Assembly: GCF_008831285.2 (NCBI RefSeq)
Contig: NC_045143.1
Location: forward strand, 837,003-901,002
Length of the DNA stretch: 64,000 nucleotides
Reading direction: 5' to 3'
Origin: Nymphaea colorata
Taxonomy: Eukaryota; Streptophyta; Magnoliopsida; Nymphaeales; Nymphaeaceae
The notes beneath the pieces are model-generated. The model saw nothing but the letters and a program-made list of their open reading frames with translations. It was not told where the DNA came from and searched no databases. Shown in pieces: positions 1 to 10,992 of this stretch. The translations under genes were made by a program, and so were the position numbers. Each line of letters begins with the position of its first letter. The stretch's first letter is position 1.

Positions 1-740
1 TAGCTCAAACGACCGAATCACAAAAAAGCAAAAGGCACAGGAAACTATCATCCTCATGCACCAACATGGCCGAATAACACGGAGTTTCAACATGAGGGAA
101 ACGATCCCCAAAAGGGATGCTGGATACAATCCACCCACAGACTGCCTTATTAAATTAGGGAAACAACTAACATCCACAGAACAATTAGTTAGCCATATTG
201 AACATCCTGCGTGCAAAAAATTCGTTCAACAGCCAAAAATGATGTTATGAAGGCGAACAAGAAGAAAATCATTCGCCATCACCACCCAAAAAGCAAAACC
301 CTGACTAACTCAAAGCCCTAATTATTCGAACATTTTTAACTCTCGCATTCAACGAAAACCGAGGCAATCGTAAATATTCGAACAGGAAAGCAGGTTAGAA
401 AATGAAGAAGCATAAGAAGGGGGAACTGACCTCGGAGAGAGCCGTTTCCTCTGCCGCGGGACGAGAAGAGAGGCAGGAAATGGAGGGAAAAGAAGCCAGG
501 GAGGAGGACCTCCCTCCACTTATATTAAGATGTCGGGTTTTTCAAATCTCCCGATATGACGCGATATTTTCTTCAAATGGATTAGACTACGAAAATATAT
601 CCAGTCCAAACTTTCGCAACATGTACTTTTAATCTAAATAATTTTCGCCGCGTGTTGTATTAACACGATAATTGATTTAGCAAACCTTTTAATTTTTTTC
701 ATGTTTCTAATCTAGTTTTCTAATATATTTTGTCTGCGGA
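1..740. other. Gene-free left edge
   Basis: No gene is supported here. Short open frames occur (for example 402-632 on the plus strand, lysine- and glutamate-rich) but have no recognisable domain. The stretch around 400-500 is purine-rich and GC-richer than the AT-rich DNA that follows, so it could be the edge of a transcribed region lying to the left. That is only a guess. Confidence 0.4.
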
Positions 741-1998
741 TTCAATTAAACCTAATTATACAAATATCAATGGAACAAATTTGGATAAAATATCTGTTTT
801 AAATATGTCGGATATGAAAAAAAAACATTAATATTTGGAGGGTCAAAAATCATACATCATTTTCTAATGAAAAGAAGTCCTTTACTTGATTGAGCGTAAA
901 CTTCCCAACTCACATTTACAATTCAGGTCCCCCCAAATGTATCAAAGTCAGTTGTAAGTCCAAATTTAGATTTCATACTTGTGCTTCCCAATTTAACAAT
1001 ATTAGTGAACTGTTCTAGTAGTCCCTACTAATGTTACCATAATCATACTTTTGGAACAAGATCCATTAATCTGTTGATCCGGTGAATGGGCCGATTCGCC
1101 GGACCAATTGTTAATGGACAAAAATACATAAACAAAGTATATAAATATGGTGATTAATTAGACGTAAAAGTTGTAAAAAATAATTTAAAGAGAAGACGCA
1201 AAGCTTTCAAGTTGGGAGAAGCAAGCAAAAAGATCTTACTGGCTTCATATGACACGCTCGCGCGTAAACTTTTCTAATAGGCAAGAGAAGAGAAAGGCAC
1301 TTGAGAATCTTAGTCTCAAGGTTAGCTTAGCTTCAAGGACAAGTAAAACAGGGCACCATAAACAGGTTAGCTTAACCTTGAGACTAAGATTTTAGATGTA
1401 GGCGTTTATGGTGCCCTGTTTTACTTGTCCTTGAAGCTAAGCTAACCTTGAGACTAAGATTCTCAAGTGCCTTTCTCTTCTATTGCCTATTAGTCCTATG
1501 AAGCCAGTGAGACCTTTTTGCTTGCATTTTTATAATCTTCTAACTTGAAAGCTTTAGGCCTTGTCTTTAAATTATTTTTTAGAACTTTTATGTTTAATTA
1601 GTCATCATATTTATGTACTTCGTTTACGTATTTTTGTCCATTCACAATTGGTCCGGCGAATCGGCCGATTCACCGGACCATTAGAACAGTTCACTGATAC
1701 TGTTAAATTGGGAAGCGGGTGGTTGATAGACATAGTGGAGCGCAAGTATGAAATCTAAATTTGGACTTACAACTGACTTTGATATATTTGGGGGGACATA
1801 AATTGCAAATGTGAGTTGGAAAGTTTACGCTCAATGAAGTAAAGGACTTCTTTTCATTACAAAATGATGTATGATTTTTGCCTCTTTGCATACCACCTTC
1901 CAAATATTTTTTTTTTTTTTTTCATATCCGACATATTTAAAACAGATATTTTATCCAAATTTGATCCATTGATATTCTTATAATTAGGTTTAATTGAA
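741..1998. mobile_element. Long foldback (inverted repeat) element
   Basis: Two long arms face each other: about 741-1363 and about 1404-1998, with a loop of about 40 bases. The outer ends pair exactly over 18 bases (741-758 with 1981-1998). The inner ends pair over the block around 1321-1363 and 1404-1447. In between, the arms match with scattered substitutions and small indels. The right arm also contains a 30-base near-perfect palindrome at 1650-1679, with a counterpart near 1078-1105 in the left arm. No transposase frame is present and I see no clean target duplication. The layout fits a non-autonomous foldback or MULE-type element. A gene-derived inverted duplication is an alternative. 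Confidence 0.8.
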
Positions 1999-2817
1999 AA
2001 CCTAATAATAGTACATTTTATTAATTTGTTCTTTTATTTTTCAATGTACACGCAGGGGCTGGGGCGGTCTTTTACGTGCACACAAAGAATTATAACTTAA
2101 AAACGACAAGTTCCACTACTCCAAAGCGGATGAGCGCAATTACTTAAAAAATGGTTTATGTGGAGGTTTCTTTCCCATAAGGGTTCCCAGGGTTGAAGTT
2201 GGAGAGTATATTGAGAGGACGGACTGCAGAACCCAAGTGCAGCATGAGTTTGCTAGGCTGAACTTCAACATGGTGCAGACAATCCACCAGCACCATCGGC
2301 TCACACGCGCGCCTCTGGTCGCAAGGGTCTCCATCCCACCGAGGTCCGCTCTATATTGGAGCCCGTTTTTTCCCTGTGAAGAGCCAATTTCTTGGACAAT
2401 TTATAAAAAGACGTGAAGCATGTGAACTTGGTCAAGTTCTACAAAAGGGGAAGTTGAGGACCCAACATGGTGGGTGACGATTTTGACACCATAAGTTCAA
2501 AATTACATTGTATACCCAATATATATCAGCTAATATACTGTTCTCCCACCTCGATGGCATAAAGACATATCACTTATCAGTGTCGATTCAACAATAGGGG
2601 ACTCCACTCATTTTTTCTTGCTTTCATTGGACTTCTTTAAGTCATTTGTGCTACTTTTTTGCCAAAATTTTCACCTTATCTACAAATGTATTTTGTGCAT
2701 TTTGCCTGGTTGATGTCGTGAATGCTAATAAAAAATGCATAGCTTATCATGTAAGTCAGTTAACTTTTTTTTTTTAAAAAAAAAATTTAACGTAAAACAC
2801 CCGACATTAAAGTTCTT
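1999..2817. other. Intergenic, possible degraded coding fragment
   Basis: No intact gene. The stretch 2150-2350 is GC-richer than its surroundings and reads open on the plus strand without a recognisable domain, so it may be a decayed fragment of a gene or transposon. The rest is AT-rich with homopolymer runs near 2766-2786. Confidence 0.3.
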
Positions 2818-4797
2818 TATTTGTCTACAGCTAGACCTTTTCACCGAATTTGAACTAAAGCTGTATTTCTATAGTAATGTAATCAAATGGGCAAAGTCAG
2901 ATGAGGATCACGTTTTCCTAAAAATTAACATGAATAATTTTCAAAAGATCTTTACATGGGTGGGGGGAGCGGGGGAGGCAGTTGGTGTCGGCAATTGCCC
3001 ACATAGACCACAAAAAAAAGAACATTTTATTTTTATATTGATATTTTTGAACAAATTTTCTCATTTACATATTGCTTCCTTTAAAAAATTTAAGTTGTAC
3101 ATCTAACATCTCTTAGCCAAAATTTTCTGGCTTGGCCTTGATCTTTAAAAAGCTGAAATTGAAAGATCTAAAAAGCTGAAATTAAAAGATCAGGTTTCTA
3201 CCTTAAACCCACGTAATTATTGGGACTGTTATGTAGGAGGTTGCACGGTCCCTCACCTTATTACGAGGATCACAAACTGTGACCATGCTTGCCTTGGTGA
3301 ATTTACGTTTGTTTGGTGCATCAGTATAACTCCACTTTTATCAATCTGTTACATTCATGAAGGCCAGTAAGTTAGCATAGTTTTGCCAGCATTTCATTTT
3401 CATTGATGACTCATGTTTTTTTTCCCCTAAAAGATATAAAAAATACATGCAACACACTTGAATGCTGTTAAAAATACATAAAAAAATAATAAAAACATGA
3501 GATTTTACGTGGTTTTCCACCACAGAAGGCCACCAAAGGATTAATAGTATGAGATTTGATATTTATACTATTTGTTTACAATAATATATAGATATCTTTT
3601 TGATTTTTTTTTACCTGTTTAGGTTGACGTATCTGTTGATAGAGATGCTATTATTATTTTTGTTGACTTCTTTATTCCTATAGATATCATTCCCTTATAT
3701 ATCGCAAAATTATTGCCAACAATAGTAACATTTCTTTTATTGAGCAAAAATGATAGTTACATTGCATAACATCAATATTGTTAGATTTGATATTTACACT
3801 CACAGTTTACAATAATTTTCATAAACCCAATTTCCTTGCAAATTCAGGTGGATGACCTTCCTTATTGATAGCAATTTCATTATTATTTTTATTACATCTT
3901 TACTTTTATGGATATCATTTTCTTAAAGTCACCACATTACCTTTAACAATAATAACATTTCTTTTGTTGAGAAGATCTTCTTTGATAACGTTAATCATTT
4001 GCACAACACTTTCCATTTTCAACAAGTCAACGACCTTCCTTGTTGATAATAATGCTACTATTATTTGTGTCCATCTTCACCTCCACAATATAATCCTCTT
4101 ATAAGTCACAAAATTATTTTTTATCAATGATCACCTTCATTTTATTGTGAAAATTTTATTTAATAACATTAAACACTTGTATAATTCTCTTTATTTTCTG
4201 GTGCACCATATGGGGATCTTCCTGATCTAATACCATATTAAAAAGTAAATAATAAAAATCTAATATAGTTTTTATTTGCCCATACTAACCCCCCTTGGTT
4301 TCGCCCCTAGACAGATTTATGGAACACGGCGTTCTAGTATTTCATGGACATGTCTCGATCTTTGGGATGAATCCATGAAATACCATGTTTGTATTCATGT
4401 TGTCAAACAGCTCTTAAGCATCACTTAAAATATTTTTATAGTAGAATTTATCTAGTCGGCCGTTAACTATGTTAACCATCAATGGGTAGGCATTGAACAA
4501 AAAATTAAACAAATTGAAGATTAGATACCTTCAGGCCACATACTAACTGCATATTCGTATATTTTGTGATCAAGTGCGAACATCCACAACCGGTAACGTT
4601 TACTCTTGAAAGTAAGCTTTAATCAATCGGCAGTAGATGCTAATATGTGAGCCAATCGCAGGGCGTTTGGTAAGAAGAATTTGTATCCTTGGAATGCATA
4701 TTTTTTTAATACATGATAAGAAGGACATCATATTTGAGGAGTGATTATAAACATTGTTTCTAGTTCCGACAATTAAATACTGGACATTCTATAGGCA
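2818..4797 (+). repeat. Copy 1 of a ~2 kb dispersed direct repeat
   Basis: This segment matches 15649-17536 in the same orientation along almost its whole length, with roughly one difference per ten bases plus indels. Copy 1 has about 70 extra bases near 4235-4310. Copy 2 has about 90 extra bases near 16760-16850. Both copies end in the same block, finishing in TAGGCA. Within the copy, a loosely conserved unit containing TTGATA followed by TATTATTATTT recurs near 3635, 3864 and 4042. Near 2955-3150 it contains a decayed hAT-like miniature element. No protein domain is visible. The length and spacing (about 12.8 kb) would suit an LTR pair, but no primer-binding site or flanking duplication was found. 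Confidence 0.85.
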
Positions 4798-5910
4798 TAT
4801 TCTATTATTGTCGTCCCATTAAACAGAAAAGGCCCTGAAAAAAAATGGGAACGGAACGTCTTGTGCAATTTCAAGGCCATAGTTTAAAGTGAAGGCTTAC
4901 CCAAATATATTTCAATGGTGAGTCCTCATAATTAACCATACATCTCCATTTGAAATCCCATGGATTGGTTGCACCTTCTCTCGATCAGGACAATATACCA
5001 CATGCATACAGTTTTTGATTGAATGACAACCTGCACCTAATCACCGTCTAGGCGTCTAATTTGGTTGAAAACTATGCACTGTTGATTTGGAATGGGATAA
5101 AAGGATCTAGTCATAGTTAGCAGCCAATGGCATTTACTTTGTCACAAAATTTTAACTATAAAGTTTGAAATTTTTAAGAGGCACCAATGAGAAGAAATGC
5201 TCACAAATATTAATATAAAAATAATTTTTTTTTTTTGGGGGGGGGGGGGGGTTCTGTGAGGGCAATTGCCCACACCTGCCTATAACCCTGCAGTGCAGTG
5301 ATGGCCACTACTGAATCAAAAAAGAAGTGTGACCTTGGTGGTTGTTCCATTTGGTGGAGCTTTCTTTCTCCTATCCATCATCTTGAGGAAAAACTGCACC
5401 GATATAAAGATAAATAATGGAAATCTGTCTTCTGAATGTAGAACTATCGTGATGTAGAATCATTTATGAAGATATCATCAGCCCGACAGAGATTTCAATG
5501 AGAGGCGTGTCATTGGCATGGATATCCTACTTTTACATGGTTGAATTATTTATACCACAACGCAGCAAGCAGTGCAGAAAATAAGCATTTGATCAGATGG
5601 ACGAAGATTTATTAAGAGAGTCAAGCTTTCAAAAGTGAGATCGCGTTCACAACATTGGTCAAAATCCGTCTCCAGATCATCCTGGTCGACGTTTATTTCC
5701 AGCTGGTTAAAAGTCATGCCTTAATTTGATCATGGATGGGTTTATGGATAGAAGAAAAACTTTGCTTTTTTGCTTTTACCTATTAAATTTTGATGAATTG
5801 TACACCTCGATTTTTTAAGTTCATGCATTCCTTAATGCACACTTCAATTTATTCCGACCAAATGGCACACTAGGTGATGCATCCCTACCCCGGCCAGGAT
5901 GGCTGAGAGG
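4798..5910. other. Intergenic DNA with T and G homopolymer tract
   Basis: No gene seen. A run of 12 T followed by 15 G occupies about 5225-5251. It is followed by a short GGCAATTGCCC palindromic block that also occurs in the hAT-like fragments of the 2 kb repeats, so a truncated miniature element probably lies here. Confidence 0.4.
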
Positions 5911-6086
5911 CAGTGGCGGAGCCAGAGCAGTCCAACCTTTGGATCTGAGTAGGGCCAAATAATTTAAATCTAAAAAATACATAAAGTAATTAAAAAATAA
6001 TTTTTTTTTCAATGTAAAAGTTTTTTTTTTCATTTTGCCAGGGTGGGGCCATGGCCTAGGCGCCCCCCCCCCTCCCTCCGCCCCTG
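5911..6086. mobile_element. Non-autonomous hAT element (Tip100-type ends)
   Basis: The element is 176 bp long. Its left end begins CAGTGGCGGAGCCAG and its right end is CTCCGCCCCTG, giving imperfect inverted ends of the CAGGGGCGGAGC type known from Tip100-like hAT transposons. An exact 8-bp duplication, CTGAGAGG, lies on both sides (5903-5910 and 6087-6094), which is the target-site size of hAT insertions. It has no coding capacity and must have been moved in trans. The perfect duplication suggests a fairly recent insertion. Confidence 0.9.
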
Positions 6087-7581
6087 CTGAGAGGTACCAG
6101 CACAACAGCGTGGGCGCAGGCAAGGGGGCTAATCAAGACTGAGCCAGGTGAGGACAGCCTCTTCCTTGATTCCCAAGGCCTTCCAGAGTGCGTGGTAGGT
6201 TAAGTAAATGGGCCAGCCTCCGTCCGAGTTCAGCGGCTGCAAGCATCCCAACGGCCTCAGCCAGGCGCGGCCGAGGCAGCCCATCAGCTGCAGCCAGGGC
6301 GGCTGGTCAGCGATGTTGGCCAAGCATGGACGAGAGAAGCTCGGGCAGCACAGTCCGCGTGTTCATTTGTGGCACAACACGTCGAGACACTGAAGACATG
6401 GCAGCGGGACACAACGACACAGGGTTCCTGAACACCGTTCCAGATTTTGTACCTTGGGTTGGATTTAGATAGCCTATAAATCCAAACCCAAACCAACTCT
6501 TCTTTTTGGGTTTTGGATCTTTGTAAACGGGTCGGGTGTAGACCTGGACCCGACTCACTAATTTTGTACTTTGGTGTGATCCGGCTGAATCGATCGAGTG
6601 ACTCAGATGAAACCGAGTCGACAACATTGCATGATCGGCTGAACCAGTTCGCCTGACCGACCGTCGCATTTACATTAGACGGCGGATGGAGACAGACGGC
6701 CGGCTAAAAAAATTCGGCATTTTAAAACGACTGACGTAGTTCTTCGATCGTATTCTTCGATGAACGAAATTGAAGGCGATCTCCGGCACCGTTGCTCGCT
6801 TCCAGCGCTACCAGCAGCTCCGAACCACTTCCGCAACACTCAGTGGAAGCAACACCATCGCTCGGTGAGTTTGCCAGTGGTCATACCACCTCGACTGAAA
6901 ACCATCAACCCGTTGCTTATCCGGCGATAGAAATCAAACTGCACTTTCGCAAAGAAAAGGCATTGCATTTCTGGCGATTTCATCCATCGCAACAACTCCA
7001 ACTCTTTCACGACCCTTAGTCAGGTTTCACTTTTGTTCGAGGAGCTCGCCGGCGGTGAAAAACACCGCCAGGACTTGACGAGGAACTCATCCCTGGCGTC
7101 TTCCCCGTGACAAGCCTCTTCATTGATTGGCGACACTCTTTTGCTGATTTTCGGCATCCGTTTGGTGGACTCCAACGGTTGACGGACAGGAAGCTGTTGG
7201 ATAGTGGCCCTACCATATCCTTCATCTTCTAACTGTAAGGGGGCCTCATCTTCTAACTGTAAGGGGGCTTGCAGTACAAGCTTTAATTCTCCTAAAATCT
7301 CTCACTCGCTGTAACCGTCCGGTGAGTTGAGGAAAAACATATGAGGCAGCACTATATCTGCCCAACTATTCTTTGATATAGGGTTATATGTTGATCGCCC
7401 TAACTTGGAGTCTCATAGAAGCAAACCTGAAAATCCATTGCTCTCTTGTTTCTTTCTTTCTTCCTCTCTTGCTGACAGGTGCTGGGTGTGCAAGCATCAA
7501 TCACTGCTGGTGGTGAACCTGCTGTAGAGAAGTGAGTCGATCGGCAGACGTCAAACACCATTCCGCTGCATAGAAACCAAC
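6087..7581. other. GC-rich repeat/LTR-like DNA upstream of a primer-binding site
   Basis: No intact gene. The block 6100-7600 is clearly richer in GC than its flanks and carries short open frames on both strands (for example 6129-6323 minus and 6307-6669 minus) with no recognised domain. Because a methionine-tRNA primer-binding site follows at 7582, at least its right part is probably the LTR of an old retrotransposon, ending in CA close to 7579. A 24-bp tandem duplication lies at 7222-7269. Confidence 0.4.
7222..7269 (+). repeat. 24-bp tandem duplication
   Basis: Two head-to-tail copies of a 24-base unit beginning TCATCTTCTAACTG differ only at the last base. They lie inside the GC-rich, LTR-like block. 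Confidence 0.9.
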
Positions 7582-7593
7582 AGTGGTATCAGA
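7582..7593 (+). other. LTR retrotransposon primer-binding site (initiator tRNA-Met type)
   Basis: The 12 bases TGGTATCAGAGC are the standard sequence complementary to the 3' end of plant initiator methionine tRNA, used by Copia, Gypsy and TRIM elements to prime reverse transcription. It sits one base after a CA dinucleotide, as expected at the end of a 5' LTR. The internal region that should follow (7594 onward) is AT-rich and has no gag or pol frame, and I found no matching 3' LTR. This is therefore a remnant or a large non-coding derivative. Confidence 0.7.
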
Positions 7594-9380
7594 GCCAAAG
7601 GCAAACATGATAACTTATATTGAAATAAAAACAAATAGGATATAATTTTTTTTTTCACATATCCAAACCAGTCAGTTTAGATATGAAGCTAAACTTTATG
7701 TAATGTGGATTTCATTAGTTCAAATATAGAAATTCAGAATAAACGAGCAATGTCCACAATACAACTAATTTGAATTAAAAAAACACACAAATGATCCATA
7801 TGAAATATTGTACAACATGATTTCAATAACAATGTTTGGGGCAAAACAATAGCCCAATTCTTGAGCAGAGTGAAACAAGAAAAATTTCTTTACCTTGTGA
7901 TGATCCATACTAACTCATCATCCTTAAGAGCAAATAAAATAAGTCTCCAAATAAAAACATTCAAACTTTATATGGGTTTTAGTTCAAGAGTGTTACATTA
8001 CGCATCTTTAACATACATTTAAAACAAGTTCACATCAACAATGGAGTAAATAAAGCCTTGTTCAATAACACTCTAAAATGATTTGAATTCATATCTGCTA
8101 GTCATCTTTGCTAAGGGTCCAAAATGACGATGAATATTCGTAAAACAAGTATAATAACATACACTTGAACAAACATAAACAGGATATGAATTTTTAACTA
8201 ATATCCAAACAAATTTAGATCTGAATATGTCATGATTCATCTTTTATCTCAAGAATATTCTTCCATAAAGAGCACAAGAAATTCATCTTTTAGCACTCTA
8301 GTGCTACTCACATTGAATGTGTAAAACTCGTAAAACCATTAGATCTAAAAATCAATGCTCATCATAATATGTTTAGATCTAATATAAACAAGATATAGAT
8401 CTTGAACAAGTCAAATCAGATTATGCTCCAAAGGAGTGCAACGTTTAGTGTGAGATCCAAATTCAATAACTAAATGGATATATAAAACAAAGTTTTGGTC
8501 ATATCTAATATCTGCATGGACCCAAAATGACGATGAATGTTCGTAAAACAAGTATAATAACATATACTTGAACAAACATAAACATGATATGGATTTTTAA
8601 CCAATATCCAAAAAAAATTAGATCTGAATATGACATGATTCAAACTGAATACAAATATGGATCTTAAACAACAATCAAATCCAAAGCAAAAATCCAAATG
8701 ATTATTTAGATTCAGATCTTACCAATGTGGATCCACACACAATAATATCAACACTATAATGGATATGTATTTACACAAATAAAGAAGATTCAAATTCAAA
8801 TCCAATATAAACTTGTTTCAGCATAATATCCATGACACAAGGTTAATACCACTATTGAGTCATGCACATACAAAAAAACAAAATTGCGTAAGCATACATA
8901 CATGTTGCTAATCATTTTTTTTCTTCTGAAGCTCCCACTCATAAAAAGTAATATCTAAATTAATTCCATGACAAGTATAAAACAATAATACATGACCAAT
9001 AACATTTTAATATAATTTAAAATAAGGAACAACTCAATATTAAATTTTAGACCCCTTTTTCTGTAATTTTCAATCAGAATGGTACCTATATGTAATTGTA
9101 AAAGCCTTTGTTTTTTGCCGAAATTGCAAAACAATTTTTTGGAACCCTCTTTCAGTAATTTATAATAACTCTGAGGGTATTACCACAAAATTTCGTCTAA
9201 AATTGTCAGTTTTGCTGAAACTAACTTTCTCGAGCTTCTTTTTAAAAAACTTTTTAGCAAAAGCTATGTTGAATTAATTTATTAAAGTTATAACAGTGTT
9301 TATGAAAATGCTGATGAAATTATAGACTGATTTTACAATTTATGAAATTTGGGTATAAAAACCCCTTTCACGTTGAAAAC
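7594..9380. repeat. AT-rich, internally repetitive DNA
   Basis: No coding sequence. Motifs such as ATATGGAT, AGATCTGAATATG and AACAAACATAAACA recur many times. The clearest unit is about 123 bases long, present at 8117-8239 and again at 8519-8642 with about 90% identity. The stretch follows the primer-binding site and may be the non-coding interior of a retrotransposon derivative. Confidence 0.55.
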
Positions 9381-10650
9381 ATATCTTCACTTTGCTATTC
9401 GGCTACGGCGCCGTGCTGTTCTACGGCACCGTCTTTCATCTATTGAGTGACTCTTTCACTTTCTCTCCACCACTTTTATTATGTTTTATTGTGCTACTAA
9501 CTTGTATATTTTTTTTTATATTTTATTTATGCGATCTGTATATTTTTTTTATATTTTGTTTATGCGATTTGTTTTTATATTTAGAAAACTTCTTCTGTAC
9601 CCACATTCCGTCTCTTCTGGACTCTTTGGTCAAACCTATCGTCTAGGGTTTGTCCACCGTGCCTCTGCCGCTGATACTGCCGTGTTTCTTCACCGCCACC
9701 GTGATGAAGACCTGCCTACCGGCACGGTGAGAACTTCCGGCAAGTCTCCTCTCCTCCCTTCTTACACTTCCACCGTACCCGACGCCCCACAGGAAAGGCA
9801 GGAGGCAACCTGCCAGGCTTCGTCCTCCAACTAGCGACTGAGAGGCCACGGTTTCTTCCAGGTGATAAACCATGGAGTGGAACACAGACCTCACATCTGC
9901 GGCACTTCATCACATGGATGAGTTTCTAGGCAGCCGCAGAACGAGAAGAAGAAGGTGAGGGGATCCTCCGATGGTCGTTCCACCGTTTCCCTTCCAAATG
10001 CCTCGCTTTTCTTCCCCTTTCATGCCTCTGGACCATTTCCAAGCTACCATGGGCATTGGGCCACCATTGTTTTTTCTCATCAGGGTAGCCTAGATGCCAT
10101 TGACGATGAGGTTTGGGAGGAGGTTTCTACAATCATAGAGGGAGACGGTGATGCCCAAGGAGAGACCCAAAGCCATTTTGGTAATCTCCGGCCACAGGGA
10201 GACAGCCAGCCCTGCGTTAGCGTCATCACCACCGCCAATGCTACCATCTACGGTTTCTACGGCTTCTCCAAGCCCATGTACCAGTTGAGGAGATGAGAAG
10301 TACCATTTTCTATCTCATTGGAAATCTGATGCTGCTCTTCTTTTAAGAAAACCTGGGCTTCCTTTTCATAATTGGAGGCACAATCCGCGCACAAACTGAG
10401 TTTATCATAATCTTCATCCTTGATGAGACTGGATTTTAATATCTGCGTTCCGTGTAGATATTGTGGATAGTTCGCCCCTGTTATGGAATCCATACCACTG
10501 CATTCACATTCAAAAAAGAAAACAAGTGAATGTTAAAGTTGTTACTATAAAGTTTTGTGCAAACAATCTCTCGTAACAAATTTGTTTATTGTTTTCCTTC
10601 CTAATAATATTTTCATATTTTACTGTTCGCTATCTTTTTTGTTTCTCTTG
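9381..10650. other. Intergenic; GC-rich island without recognised gene
   Basis: A T-rich stretch contains a tandem duplication of about 33 bases (9505-9538 and 9539-9571, sharing TTTATGCGAT). It is followed by a GC-rich island, about 9600-10300, that looks like leader or exon DNA. The longest frame there (9955-10296, plus, 113 residues) has no recognisable domain and no clear splice partners. It could be a captured or decayed gene fragment. Confidence 0.35.
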
Positions 10651-10992
10651 AGCATAATTTAATACATGTTGCAGGAGCGATAATGCTTGAAAAGCAAAAG
10701 AGTTTCAAGTTTCAACGTTCAAAATGCCGTAGTGGAATTCTGAGTTCTAATGTAAATGCCCTAGTGGAATTTTGAGGAGGTCACCCATCCAGTACTACTC
10801 TCAAGCACGCTTAATGCTTAATTTCAGAGTTCTAATGAAATCTGGTGGGATATGGATGACTTCCTAGAAAGTCCTCCCATCCCCTCAAAATTCCACTACG
10901 ACATTTTGGACGTTGAAACTTGAAACTCTTTTGCTTTTTGAGCACTATCGCTCCTACTACTGCAACAACTGCAACATGTATTAAATTGTGCT
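10651..10992. mobile_element. Foldback element carrying 5S-rRNA-like sequence (Cassandra/TRIM-like fragment)
   Basis: The outer arms pair: 10651-10672 with 10971-10992, and the block 10673-10735 with 10895-10955 (both carry a TTTCAAGTTTCAACG-type motif). The right arm has about 15 extra bases near its outer end. The core is derived from 5S ribosomal RNA (separate entry). Cassandra retrotransposons are plant TRIM elements whose LTRs contain 5S rRNA sequence, so a broken, inverted Cassandra-type LTR is the most economical reading. No flanking target duplication or intact second LTR was found. Confidence 0.6.
10774..10850 (-). pseudogene. 5S rRNA-like sequence (partial, derived)
   Basis: Read on the minus strand, this matches the central and 3' part of plant 5S rRNA. 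Landmarks are TTAAGCGTGCTTG, GAGAGTAGTACT and GGATGGGTGACC, the last covering the internal box C region. The box A region is disturbed by a small duplication (TTAAGC appears twice, four bases inserted), and three bases are missing after GCTTG. The 5' third of the gene is absent. The plus-strand block just to the right, 10850-10886, resembles the 5S 3' end in the opposite orientation. It is not a functional 5S gene. Confidence 0.75.

Noticed and set aside
9955-10296. 113-residue plus-strand frame in a GC-rich island
   Set aside because: No family was recognised and no splice partners were found. The island sits among repeats, so it was described as intergenic rather than called as a gene.
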